A DNA stretch of 64,000 nucleotides from Paraburkholderia sp. BCC1885 (GTDB lineage Bacteria; Pseudomonadota; Gammaproteobacteria; Burkholderiales; Burkholderiaceae): assembly GCF_900996235.1 (NCBI RefSeq), contig NZ_CAAJGM010000252.1, forward strand, positions 186,001 to 250,000. Direction: 5' to 3'. The notes beneath the pieces are model-generated. The model worked only from the letters and a program-made list of their open reading frames with translations. It did not search any database and was not told the origin of the DNA. The position numbers and the translations under genes were made by a program. The first letter of the stretch is position 1. Each line of letters begins with the position of its first letter. This document shows, in pieces, positions 1 to 8,143 of this stretch.

Positions 1-20
1 ACTTGAAACGAAGATGCGGC

Positions 21-1004
21 CTACGGCGTAAGAACGATGCGACCGTCGAGCGCACGACTTTCCATCCGTTCATGTGCGATAGCAGCCTTGTCGAACGGGA
101 GCACGTCGATCGCTACCTCGCCCAGACCCGCAACAACCGCTTTCAGCGCAGCTTCAAGCGCAGGACGGATCACATGCGGATGTGCAGGAAGGTAGGCGCC
201 GGCATTGAACCCGGACACGGTTGCGTTGCCCAGCCAGAGGTCGTTGGTCTTTACCTGATGTTCCCAATCACCGCTGGCATTACCGGCGACGATGAGTCGA
301 CTGCCTGGCTTCATCAACGCGAAGCTGTGGCTGCGGACAGTGCCGCCGACAGGGTCGATGATGACGTCGAATTTCTCGTCGCCGAGAATTCCTGGCAATT
401 CGTTGGAATCGACGATCCGGTCATACGGCAGCTTCGTGTTCCCCGCGGCATTCAGCTTGCTCGTGCGCACCGTACCCACCACACGCGATGCACCAAGTTG
501 TTTTGCAATACCCGGAAATCCCGCGGAAAAGCCACCGAGCGCCCCATGAATGAGGACGCTCTCGCCTTCGGACAGATGCGCAACCTGGGTCAGGGCGACA
601 TGCGCCATCGCCGCATTGGGTATGACCGAGACAGCGAGCGCCGGGTCGATACCGGAGCCTTCGATCGAGACGACGCCACGCACCGGAGCGATGTACACGG
701 AGGCATAACCGCCGGTGCCGGCACCCGCCGACATCGAGACGACCTGTTCGCCGATCGCGAACCCGTTTACGCCCTCGCCAAGAGCACGCACCGTACCAGC
801 CACTTCAAGACCAGGAATGAAGGGCGGCTGGGCCATGCCCGGTACGTCCTTGAAGAGTCCCTGGCGGAAGAAGACATCAACAAGCCCGACCGCGGCATGG
901 GTGACGTTGATGGCGATTTCACCCGGACCGGGTGTCGGATCAGGCAACTCCGTAACGGCGAGGACGGTGGGGGCTCCGAACTGGGTGGCTTGAACGGCCT
1001 TCAT
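21..1004 (-). CDS. Zinc-independent quinone oxidoreductase, MDR superfamily
   Basis: A 327-residue NAD(P)H-dependent oxidoreductase of the quinone reductase branch of the medium-chain dehydrogenases. It has the N-terminal GroES-like fold, then a nucleotide-binding segment around GALGGFSAGF, and DPVGGTVRS further on. The cysteine and histidine zinc ligands of alcohol dehydrogenases are absent, as expected for this branch. The frame is open for 14 more codons upstream, but MKAVQATQFG at 1004 is the family-typical start. It is divergent from a TetR gene, and two matching inverted repeats lie between them, so repression by that TetR is likely. Residues encoded by 193-500 recur as a relic at 15194-15500. 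The substrate cannot be told from sequence. Confidence 0.85.
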   Translation of the reverse strand: MKAVQATQFGAPTVLAVTELPDPTPGPGEIAINVTHAAVGLVDVFFRQGLFKDVPGMAQPPFIPGLEVAGTVRALGEGVNGFAIGEQVVSMSAGAGTGGYASVYIAPVRGVVSIEGSGIDPALAVSVIPNAAMAHVALTQVAHLSEGESVLIHGALGGFSAGFPGIAKQLGASRVVGTVRTSKLNAAGNTKLPYDRIVDSNELPGILGDEKFDVIIDPVGGTVRSHSFALMKPGSRLIVAGNASGDWEHQVKTNDLWLGNATVSGFNAGAYLPAHPHVIRPALEAALKAVVAGLGEVAIDVLPFDKAAIAHERMESRALDGRIVLTP

Positions 1005-1049
1005 GGGAAATTCCTTTGTGATGCGGTTTGTGCGAACCTGCGTCAATGT

Positions 1050-1073
1050 TTAACGCACCCAATGATGCGTTAA
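1050..1073. promoter_or_regulatory. TetR-type operator, copy 1
   Basis: TTAACGCA and TGCGTTAA form a perfect 8-bp inverted repeat with an 8-nt spacer. The repeat lies between the divergent quinone oxidoreductase and TetR genes. The same half-sites with the same spacer recur at 1099-1120, which is strong internal evidence for a protein-binding site. Confidence 0.7.
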
Positions 1074-1098
1074 CTGAAAGATAGCACAACTCCTCGTA

Positions 1099-1120
1099 TA
1101 ACGCACGTCGGGATGCGTTA
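1099..1120. promoter_or_regulatory. TetR-type operator, copy 2
   Basis: TAACGCA and TGCGTTA with an 8-nt spacer repeat the architecture of the copy at 1050-1073. The site ends 10 bp before the TetR start codon at 1131, so it could mediate autorepression. Confidence 0.7.
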
Positions 1121-1130
1121 AAATCAGGAC

Positions 1131-1820
1131 ATGAGAGAGAGAGCCCGTTCAGTCGAAGACAAACAGCAGCGTTCCGAAGATTTGCTCGACGCAGCCGAAT
1201 CCCTTGCCCTTGCACTGGGGGGCGTGCGTTTCGTGACGGTAGCGGCGGTTACCGACCACGCAGGCTTGCACCGAACGGGCGTGCGTCGCTATTACGCCAA
1301 CAAGGAGGAACTGTTCCTCGAACTGGCGGAGCGCGGCTGGGGCCAGTGGCGCGATGCGATCAGGGCCGCGCTTGGTGATCAGACAGGCTTGGAGCCAAAG
1401 GATGTTGCAGGGATCGTTGCTGACACCATCATCTCTCTCCCGGTCTTCTGTGACCTCTTAACCCATGTGACGCTGAGTCTGGAGGGGAGCGTGGACATGG
1501 AGCGCGCGCGCCGCTACAAGGCCAACTCGTTCGCCGCCCACGATGTCATCGTGGCCGCGCTGGTTCAGGCCAGCAGCATGACCGTCGAAAAGATCCAGAG
1601 CCTGCTAGCGGCCACGATCATGCTGGCCGCCGGCTTCTGGCAGGTATCACATCCGACGCCGACGCTCGCCCAGCTATACGAACAAGTACCGGAATGGGGA
1701 CACGTTGCACTCGACTTCGGCCCTCGCCTCCGTCATCTGCTTCAAGCCATTGCTGTAGGCCTTGCTGGAACAGTTGCCCCGCGCTCTGCGAACACAAAAA
1801 CGCGCGCGAAGCAGGCATGA
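1131..1820 (+). CDS. TetR family transcriptional regulator
   Basis: A 229-residue repressor. The N-terminal helix-turn-helix covers roughly residues 15-65 and includes AAVTDHAGLHRTGVRRYYAN, with the usual tyrosine-rich recognition helix. The C-terminal ligand domain has no recognisable specificity. It is divergent from the quinone oxidoreductase at 21-1004, and paired operators lie between the two genes, so that gene is its probable target. The last 12 or so codons are in a segment (1785-1825) that recurs at 15501-15541 inside a relic, so this gene pair was once copied and the copy then deleted internally. Confidence 0.88.
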   Translation: MRERARSVEDKQQRSEDLLDAAESLALALGGVRFVTVAAVTDHAGLHRTGVRRYYANKEELFLELAERGWGQWRDAIRAALGDQTGLEPKDVAGIVADTIISLPVFCDLLTHVTLSLEGSVDMERARRYKANSFAAHDVIVAALVQASSMTVEKIQSLLAATIMLAAGFWQVSHPTPTLAQLYEQVPEWGHVALDFGPRLRHLLQAIAVGLAGTVAPRSANTKTRAKQA

Positions 1821-2150
1821 CTCGGTTGTCGCCCGCTAGTCCAACCGACGCCAGGACGGGCGCGATATCGATTTCGAGAAAATAAGTGCTGGAGAATCCG
1901 GCCGTCACGCTCAGCAGACAAGAGGCCGGCCTCGGACGCCCTAATTTGATGGTAGGCTTATCGTGACAAGATGTTGCAGTCGTTGCGTCGAGTGATCGCG
2001 GACGCGGAGGCGCAGAGTGACCAGTCGACATCGCCTCTTAGAGCTGCTAGCGCAGGTCATCAACAAAGCGCAAGCAGATAACGGCAGCGGCCAGGGAAAG
2101 CAACGCAATATGAATGTCGAAACGACGCTCAGCGCGGATACGCAGTTCGA
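1821..2150. other. Intergenic stretch with a possible IS relic
   Basis: No intact gene is seen. The right third (2047-2150) reads on the minus strand like a transposase C-terminus, described separately. The remainder has no supported feature. Confidence 0.5.
2047..2150 (-). pseudogene. Possible C-terminal remnant of an IS5-like transposase
   Basis: The minus strand encodes RAERRFDIHIALLSLAAAVI followed shortly by a stop at 2047. This resembles the end of IS5-group transposases, where an arginine-rich strand precedes DI.-A.L.LA..LIC-R. No upstream part or terminal repeats are present. The start of the AraC gene at 2151 abuts it, so an old insertion may have set that gene's 5' end. The resemblance is by eye only. 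Confidence 0.35.
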
Positions 2151-3065
2151 ATGACCGCGAAGGACGCACACGCACCATTGCGCGGCCGGTTGCATGAGAA
2201 CGCCAGCGCGCGTCTGCTAGAACCCGCGCTACATCCACGCCGCCATTCGTTGTCGCGTGAACACGACCGGCTTGACCGGGTCGCTGTGCTACTGCTGAGT
2301 GGCCACGCAAATCTCTCGACCCGTCATAGCGAACACGAAGTCGAGGCACCTGCGCTGCTTTGGATACCCGTGGGCATCAATGACTATCTCCGTGCGAGCC
2401 CCGGCGCGTCGTGCGTGCTGCTCACACTATCGAGCGAACTCGCCCGCGAAGCGATCGGTAAAAATGCCGAGGCGGTCCACCTCCGATACCTGGTGGACCG
2501 CCTCGTGATAGTCGACGGCATCGTATCAGGCGAAGCGCTCGACGATCTGAGCTACTCGTTCCATGCAGCACTGCGCGAGGTACAGCGGGCGGAGCGTGGC
2601 TCGTGGAATTATCTATCCGCGCATATCGCGTTGATCCTGATTCATTGCTGGCGGCTGACCGGTGGCGAGGACCTAAGCCACCGCGGCCAAGGCGCGAGCG
2701 CGTCGCTGCTGCAGCGCTTCAGGTACCTCGTCGAACTCCATTTCCGCGCGCACTGGACTGTCGCGCAATACGCAAGCCATCTCGGCATTTCACCCGACCG
2801 GCTGCACGACCTCTGCACGCGAGCGCTAGAAAAAACTCCGCGTGAATTGCTGCACGAACGCCTGGTACATGAAGCGCAGATGCATCTCGCCCGCTCGGGC
2901 CTGACCATCGAACAGGTCGCGTACAGCCTGGGATTCAAATCCGTGACGCATTTCACCAAACTCTTTCGCAGCAAAACCGGCCTGACGCCGGCCGGCTACC
3001 GAAAGGAGGTACGCGACACACCGACCGGTCCCGGCCCGTCGCGCTCATTCGCGGACTGGCCATGA
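2151..3065 (+). CDS. AraC family transcriptional regulator
   Basis: A 304-residue regulator. The N-terminal part (about residues 30-150) looks like a cupin-type effector domain. The C-terminal double helix-turn-helix spans about residues 200-295, with the first helix around WTVAQYASHLGISPDRLHDL and the AraC signature around GFKSVTHFTKLFRSKTGLTP. The true start is unclear, because the ATG at 2151 abuts a possible IS remnant and lacks a convincing Shine-Dalgarno. It converges on the MFS operon at 3119-4561. A candidate target is that operon or the aldehyde dehydrogenase beyond it. Confidence 0.8.
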   Translation: MTAKDAHAPLRGRLHENASARLLEPALHPRRHSLSREHDRLDRVAVLLLSGHANLSTRHSEHEVEAPALLWIPVGINDYLRASPGASCVLLTLSSELAREAIGKNAEAVHLRYLVDRLVIVDGIVSGEALDDLSYSFHAALREVQRAERGSWNYLSAHIALILIHCWRLTGGEDLSHRGQGASASLLQRFRYLVELHFRAHWTVAQYASHLGISPDRLHDLCTRALEKTPRELLHERLVHEAQMHLARSGLTIEQVAYSLGFKSVTHFTKLFRSKTGLTPAGYRKEVRDTPTGPGPSRSFADWP

Positions 3066-3118
3066 CTGGATCGACGGGCTAGCAGCGGCGCTCCCGATCT
3101 TTCGCGTTTCTACCGCAC

Positions 3119-3250
3119 TCAAAACGGCGTCCACAGGCCGACACATGCAATTAGCTGCACACTGCCAGTGTCGGCTGCATGCGCCGGTTGCGTGAGCGTG
3201 GCAACGCAAACCGCAGCAGCGACCGCCGCCGGCCAGATGGAGGGCTTCAT
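3119..3250 (-). CDS. 43-residue exported ORF, possible truncated porin
   Basis: A short frame starts at 3250 behind a good Shine-Dalgarno (GAAGGGGACAACC then ATG) and lies 15 nt downstream of the MFS stop. The first 26 residues form a clear signal peptide ending in QPAHAA. The next residues, DTGSVQLIACVGLWTPF, resemble the first strand of a Burkholderia porin (SSVTLYG...) and then stop. It is likely a porin gene truncated soon after the signal peptide; a genuine small secreted peptide is the alternative. An MFS carrier plus a porin would make a sensible uptake operon. Confidence 0.45.
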   Translation of the reverse strand: MKPSIWPAAVAAAVCVATLTQPAHAADTGSVQLIACVGLWTPF

Positions 3251-3265
3251 GGTTGTCCCCTTCGT

Positions 3266-4561
3266 TTATTGTTTTCGCGGCTGAACGCAGCAATCAATGA
3301 CGACACTTTCGCCGTCAGACCGTACGCTGCACGGACTTCGCCGCACCCTCGGTGCAGTTTCGATCAGTGTCAATGTCACGAGCGCGCCGGTCACCAAACC
3401 CGTCATCGCAAACAGTAGCGTGGATTCAATGCCGAACCGCTGAGCGATCGCGCCAGCGATGACGGGCGCGAATCCGCCGCCGAACACCTCGCCGGCTCCC
3501 GACACGAGGCCCACGGCCGATGCAACGAAACCATCAGGCGCGGCTTCGGTGGCAACAGGACCGGTGAGCAGACCCAGCACCCCGAGCGAGAAAAAAGCAA
3601 CGATGAACAACAACACGAAAAGCCGTATCGGCGAAGGTCCCGTTATCGAAAACAGGTAGAGCGCGGCGGTGGCGACGACGAAAGCGCTCACGGCGACGGG
3701 CCGCCGACCAATGAAGTCGGAAATTCCCGACAGGAAAATCGCGCCTGATACGCCGCCAAAACCGATTGCCGACATGACAAATCCCATGTCCTGCGGTGCC
3801 AGATGCAGGAAGTCGATCAGATAGTTCGGTACCATTGCGCTGACCACGAAGATGCCGGCCATTGAGCATAGTGCGGCGACCATCGCCAATACGACGTTCC
3901 GGGACTTGAACAGATCGGCCCAACGCGTCGGATCAGCGGCCACGACGTCCGCCGCGCTGGCGCTAGCCGTCCGCTCCGTGTCTCGCAGAAAAACGACAAT
4001 GAGCCACGCGATGACGAGCCCCGGAATCGCCGACAACGCGAAGATCCAGTGCCACGACGGCACAACCCGTAGCAGTTGCGTAACGAGAATCGGCGCGAAA
4101 CCGAGTCCCATCAGCGAGAACATGCTGAGCTGGATTCCCTGGTTCAAACCGCGCCGGGTCGGGTAAGACGCCTCGCCGACCGCCGCGACGCTGGTCGGCG
4201 TAAACGCGCCCTCAGCGAATCCCATCACCGCCCGAATCACCAGCAGAGATCCAAAACCGCTGGCGAGGCCGGAAAAGCTGGACAGCAACGAAAACGCGAC
4301 CATTGCGCCGACCAGGATCCGCTTGTGGCCGATACGGTCCGCGAGACGCCCCATCACAATCGAGCACACGCCCCACGCGAGTCCGAGCACGCCGATCAGC
4401 GTTCCCAGTTCCTGATAGCCGAGACGCAGATCGCGCATCATGAAGGGAAAGAGCGGCGCGATAATCCAGCGATCGAGTCCGACAAGACCGAATCCCAGTG
4501 AAAGCAGGATCAAGGTCTTACGTTCATACGCGGTATCGTGTTCGAGATGCCATTCGGTCAT
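3266..4561 (-). CDS. MFS transporter
   Basis: A 431-residue inner-membrane carrier with about 12 hydrophobic segments. Motif A is clear after TM2 (GRLADRIGHKRIL), and its half-repeat appears in the C-terminal half (SDFIGRRPV). The start at 4561 follows GGAGACAAACG. Residues after about 405 form a charged, cysteine-containing tail (RVRRSPCSV... to the end) that is unusual for the family and may be a read-through end. The gene lies downstream of the aldehyde dehydrogenase on the same strand, with 112 nt and an inverted repeat between them, and it precedes the truncated exported ORF. Aromatic or sugar acids are likely substrates by family; specificity is unknown. Confidence 0.85.
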   Translation of the reverse strand: MTEWHLEHDTAYERKTLILLSLGFGLVGLDRWIIAPLFPFMMRDLRLGYQELGTLIGVLGLAWGVCSIVMGRLADRIGHKRILVGAMVAFSLLSSFSGLASGFGSLLVIRAVMGFAEGAFTPTSVAAVGEASYPTRRGLNQGIQLSMFSLMGLGFAPILVTQLLRVVPSWHWIFALSAIPGLVIAWLIVVFLRDTERTASASAADVVAADPTRWADLFKSRNVVLAMVAALCSMAGIFVVSAMVPNYLIDFLHLAPQDMGFVMSAIGFGGVSGAIFLSGISDFIGRRPVAVSAFVVATAALYLFSITGPSPIRLFVLLFIVAFFSLGVLGLLTGPVATEAAPDGFVASAVGLVSGAGEVFGGGFAPVIAGAIAQRFGIESTLLFAMTGLVTGALVTLTLIETAPRVRRSPCSVRSDGESVVIDCCVQPRKQ

Positions 4562-4627
4562 CGTTTGTCTCCATTTTTTTGAGTAATTTCATGTTTTTTA
4601 TTTTGTGATCCTTATCAATCAGGATCA

Positions 4628-4649
4628 GAGGTACCATCTCGGGTACCTC
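4628..4649. promoter_or_regulatory. Inverted repeat GAGGTACC-N6-GGTACCTC
   Basis: A perfect 8-bp inverted repeat with a 6-nt spacer, in the 112 bp between the aldehyde dehydrogenase end and the MFS start. No T-tract follows on either strand, so an operator is more likely than an intrinsic terminator. The binding protein is unknown; the AraC at 2151 or the LysR at 6508 are candidates. Confidence 0.45.
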
Positions 4650-4673
4650 AATGATTCAACTGGAGCGATTACG

Positions 4674-6125
4674 TCAGATCGGGTATTGCTGCGGAACAGA
4701 CTGGATCGTGATCCAGCGCAGTTCGGTGAACTCGTTGATGGCGGCTTTACCGCCAAACCGGCCGTAACCACTTGCCTTCACTCCACCGAACGGCATTTGC
4801 GGTTCGTCGTGAACCGTTGCGCCGTTGATGTGGCAAATGCCCGATTCGATGCGACCCGCAACGGCCAGTGCCCGCTGGACATCGCGTCCAAAAACGGCAG
4901 CCGACAAGCCATACTCCGAGTCGTTCGCGATAGAGACGGCCTCCTCCAGGTCGGAAAAGCGGATGATCGCGGCGACAGGGCCAAAGGACTCTTCGCTGTA
5001 CAGACGCATCGCCGGCGTCACCCGGTCGACGACAGTCGGCTGCATGATGCTACCGTTCACACTACCGCCCGCGACGAGTACCGCGCCCTTCGCTACCGCG
5101 TCATCGACGAGCACCTTCACGCGAGCTGCGGCGTCGGCACCGATCATCGATCCCAGCGCGAAGCGTTCGTCCCCGGGCAATCCCGCTTTCAGCGACGCGG
5201 CCTTTGCGCCGAGCTTGTCGACGAAGAGATTGGCAACTGTCTCGTCCACGACGATGCGCTCCGTCGACATGCAGATCTGCCCCTGATTGAAGAACGCGCC
5301 GAACGCTGCCGCTTTCACCGCTTCGTCGAGATCCGCATCGTCCAGTACGACGAACGGCGCCTTACCGCCCAGTTCGAGCAGACAGGGTTTGAGGTGACGG
5401 GCACCGGTCTCGGCAATCAGCTTGCCGATGCGCGTCGAACCGGTGAAATTGATGCGCCGTACCGCCCGATGCGCGATCAGCGCCTGCACGACATCCGCCG
5501 CTGCTTCCGGCGCGTTGAAAATGACATTGAGCGCGCCAGCCGGAAGCCCCGCTTCGCGGAGCACGTCGCCAAGCAGACGGTGAGTCATCGGACACAACTC
5601 CGAGCCCTTCAAAACCACGGTATTGCCGCACGCAAGCGGCATCGCCAATGCGCGGATACCCAGGATGACCGGCGCATTCCACGGCGCGATGCTAAGCACA
5701 ACACCAGCCGCCTGCCGGACCGCCATCGAGGTGGTGCCGATCTGGTTCGAGGGAATGACTTCACCCGTAATCTGGGTAGTCATCGACGCGGCTTCGCGCA
5801 ACATGTCCGCCGCGATGCGGCAGTTGAAATGGACCCAGCTGGCAGCCGCTCCGGTTTCGGCGGCCATCGCTTCGGCAAACCGGTCGCGCCATTCGATGAT
5901 AAGGTCGGCCGCCCGGTTGAAGATCGCACGCCGAACAGCAGGCGTGCTCGCCGACCACGACGTAAACGCCGCAGCCGCGCTGTTCGCGGCGTCCAGCGCG
6001 TCTGCGAGGGTCGCGGCGGCCGCCCGCGTACACACCTCACCGGTAATCGGATTACTTCGCTCAAAGACGGCCCCATCGGATGCTTGGCGGTCGTGGTTTT
6101 CAATGAGTAGTGACGCGTGCAACAT
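4674..6125 (-). CDS. NAD(P)-dependent aldehyde dehydrogenase, salicylaldehyde/vanillin type
   Basis: A 483-residue aldehyde dehydrogenase oxidising an aldehyde to the acid. It shows the coenzyme and oxyanion region (SIAPWNAPVI), the Rossmann motif FTGSTRIGK, the catalytic glutamate in LELGGKAP and the catalytic cysteine in NQGQICMSTERI. Overall it resembles benzaldehyde, salicylaldehyde and vanillin dehydrogenases of aromatic pathways. The nearby gallate cluster makes an aromatic aldehyde such as vanillin or syringaldehyde a reasonable substrate, but that is inference. The ATG at 6125 has only a weak ribosome site. Confidence 0.85.
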   Translation of the reverse strand: MLHASLLIENHDRQASDGAVFERSNPITGEVCTRAAAATLADALDAANSAAAAFTSWSASTPAVRRAIFNRAADLIIEWRDRFAEAMAAETGAAASWVHFNCRIAADMLREAASMTTQITGEVIPSNQIGTTSMAVRQAAGVVLSIAPWNAPVILGIRALAMPLACGNTVVLKGSELCPMTHRLLGDVLREAGLPAGALNVIFNAPEAAADVVQALIAHRAVRRINFTGSTRIGKLIAETGARHLKPCLLELGGKAPFVVLDDADLDEAVKAAAFGAFFNQGQICMSTERIVVDETVANLFVDKLGAKAASLKAGLPGDERFALGSMIGADAAARVKVLVDDAVAKGAVLVAGGSVNGSIMQPTVVDRVTPAMRLYSEESFGPVAAIIRFSDLEEAVSIANDSEYGLSAAVFGRDVQRALAVAGRIESGICHINGATVHDEPQMPFGGVKASGYGRFGGKAAINEFTELRWITIQSVPQQYPI

Positions 6126-6507
6126 CGAACTGTCTCCGTGTTATGAATCTATTTGCAGAGTGCAAGCACACGATATGTCCGGCATCTCTGCGTTCGGTCC
6201 AGTATAGAAGGACGCGATGGCTCGCTTAATGCACGTTTCAGGGAATTTCTGGCACGTTTCTGGGTAACAGGCATCGCTGACGGAGGCCTCGCTCCACCGA
6301 GCAACTTCCGAGCTCAGTAGTTGAGTCCGGACAGCTACCTGACGGCTGGTATGCAAATCGACCGGGGCCTTCATCGTTTTCAACGGCAGTATGAAGCGGT
6401 AGACCCAGAGACCCGTCACTATCGACAGGATCAACGGCGCGCACCGCTCGACATCCCTGCCCCGATGAGGTTGACCATCGGTTGAAACATTCGCGTATGC
6501 GAGGTCT
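6126..6507. other. Intergenic, nothing recognised
   Basis: A 382-bp stretch between the starts of the aldehyde dehydrogenase (leftward) and the end of the LysR gene. It must hold the promoter of the dehydrogenase. No gene, clear repeat or terminator was found. Confidence 0.5.
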
Positions 6508-7776
6508 CTACACAGCGGAACAGCCACTAGGTGTCCTGCCACGGCTTTCCCTGTGCGTCATTTCTGTGGTGACGAGCCGGATTGCGTCGATGAGCTCGCG
6601 AGCTGCTGGTGATGGAGGGCTGCCGGCCCGCAGCGTTAGTCCGATGTCGCGTCGCGTGCCGGGAACGGATACATCGAGTTCGGTCAGTGCGCCAGAGCCG
6701 CGCTCGTAGTGCAGCTGCTGCAGGGACAGCAGCGCGATCATGTCAGTGCGCAGCAGCAGGCCGCGGATGACGGCTAGATCGGCTGTTTCGACAGTCGGCT
6801 GAGGCGGCTTGAGCCTCTTGCGGCGAAACAGGGCATCGAGCCGCGCGCGAGATGGGGAGTGAGCGCGCGGCAGAATCCATTGCATGCCGGCAAGATCCTT
6901 GAGCGCGAGTTCACGCCGGGCGGCTAGCGGATGGTCGCGCCGTGCCAGGATGGCCAGGTCTTCGGTGATGAGCCGTTCGCTATAGAGGCCGGTGGCCGCG
7001 TCGTCGGGGCGAAGCGCGCCGAGCACGAAGTCGATGTCACCGGCCCGTACGCCGGCGACGAGCAGTTCGTACGCGCTTTCGTCGGTGATGACGCGGACTT
7101 TCGGATACCGGGTGACCACACGCGCAACGGCGGTGGGCAGGATCAGCGTGCGTCCGAGAGGCAACGCCCCCACGGTCACCGTTCCCTGGATGCTGCCGCG
7201 CAGCGCGGCAATGTCATCGGAAATATGGCGCAGTTCGTTAAGTGCGCGGCGCACATGCAGCAGAAAGCTCTCGCCATCGGTAGTCAGTTGCAGGCCGCGT
7301 GGATCGCGATGGAACAGCGCAAACCCGGCACCGTTCTCGAGTATCCGGATCGCGCTGCTGACAGCGGGCTGAGTGATACCTAGGCTATGCGCGGCACTCG
7401 CCATATGACGGCGGTGGGCTAGTATCGTGAATAACCGGAGACGTCGCGTGTTGAGCAGATACGCTGGCAGCCCGGCGTCGGTCAGCAAATGTCGCCGGCC
7501 CTGGCGTAGCGAGCACCAGCGCGCGAGTTCGCTGAGTTCCGCACAGACGCGCTCGCCGCGCTTGAGCACGGTGTGTCCGGCCTGCGTTGGCAGCATGCCG
7601 GACGATTTGCGTTCGAAGAGCATCTCACCCAATGCACTTTCGACTTCCTGTACGGCGCGTGTAACAGCCGACTGTGCGCGAAACAGGGCCTTGGCTGCGC
7701 GGCTCACGCTACCCGATTCCGCGACGCGCTGAACGGCGTAGAGGTTCGAGAGGCTGAGGTATTCGGTGGTTTCCAT
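6508..7776 (-). CDS. LysR-type regulator with two tandem helix-turn-helix domains
   Basis: A 422-residue regulator, about 110 residues longer than a normal LysR protein. The extra length is a second DNA-binding domain. The first HTH is at residues 9-68 (ESGSVSRAAKALFRAQSAVT), and the second at about 112-172 (HMASAAHSLGITQPAVSSAI). The effector-binding domain follows from about residue 195. The gene is divergent from gallate dioxygenase across a 367-bp spacer with two inverted repeats. It is the probable activator of the gallate operon, in the role of GalR in Pseudomonas putida, although orthology cannot be shown here. Confidence 0.85.
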   Translation of the reverse strand: METTEYLSLSNLYAVQRVAESGSVSRAAKALFRAQSAVTRAVQEVESALGEMLFERKSSGMLPTQAGHTVLKRGERVCAELSELARWCSLRQGRRHLLTDAGLPAYLLNTRRLRLFTILAHRRHMASAAHSLGITQPAVSSAIRILENGAGFALFHRDPRGLQLTTDGESFLLHVRRALNELRHISDDIAALRGSIQGTVTVGALPLGRTLILPTAVARVVTRYPKVRVITDESAYELLVAGVRAGDIDFVLGALRPDDAATGLYSERLITEDLAILARRDHPLAARRELALKDLAGMQWILPRAHSPSRARLDALFRRKRLKPPQPTVETADLAVIRGLLLRTDMIALLSLQQLHYERGSGALTELDVSVPGTRRDIGLTLRAGSPPSPAARELIDAIRLVTTEMTHRESRGRTPSGCSAV

Positions 7777-7848
7777 GTGCGGTTGTGTCCAGAGATGGCT
7801 ATGATTTCATGGAATGGTTTGCTTCGTGCTTTTCCAGCCATCTGTTTT

Positions 7849-7867
7849 ATTTATATGGATTGTAAAT
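7849..7867. promoter_or_regulatory. Candidate LysR box ATTTA-N9-TAAAT
   Basis: An AT-rich dyad that fits the T-N11-A rule for LysR regulators. It lies 73 bp upstream of the LysR start and about 280 bp upstream of gallate dioxygenase. This is a short motif, so the support is positional only. Confidence 0.35.
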
Positions 7868-7868
7868 G

Positions 7869-7898
7869 GAAAAGGTCAGAATTGAGGCCGACCTTTTC
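7869..7898. promoter_or_regulatory. Inverted repeat GAAAAGGTC-N12-GACCTTTTC
   Basis: A perfect 9-bp inverted repeat with a 12-nt spacer in the spacer between the LysR gene and gallate dioxygenase. It is immediately next to the candidate LysR box. A regulator with two DNA-binding heads could use both sites. Confidence 0.5.
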
Positions 7899-8143
7899 GT
7901 TCGGTTGGCCGCAAAGCCTTACAGACAAAGGAATCTGGCAGGCTCTCGGGCAGTTGACGCAAGCATGTAATCCTCAAGCCCGAGCATTTTCCACGATGTC
8001 CAGGGGATAGCCCTAACTACTGCTCAAAGGTACGGTATTCGTATCGTCAAATCGAACCAGATCCGGCAGCGGCACGCGAGCGACGAAAACCGTGTGCATT
8101 TATCACGTGGCGCGGGATTTCCGGGCATCAAAGGAGGCATTGC

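Noticed and set aside
4605..6110. A 501-residue plus-strand frame opposite the aldehyde dehydrogenase
   Set aside because: It is antisense to a gene with all ALDH motifs. The arginine- and histidine-rich composition is that of an antisense shadow in GC-rich DNA.
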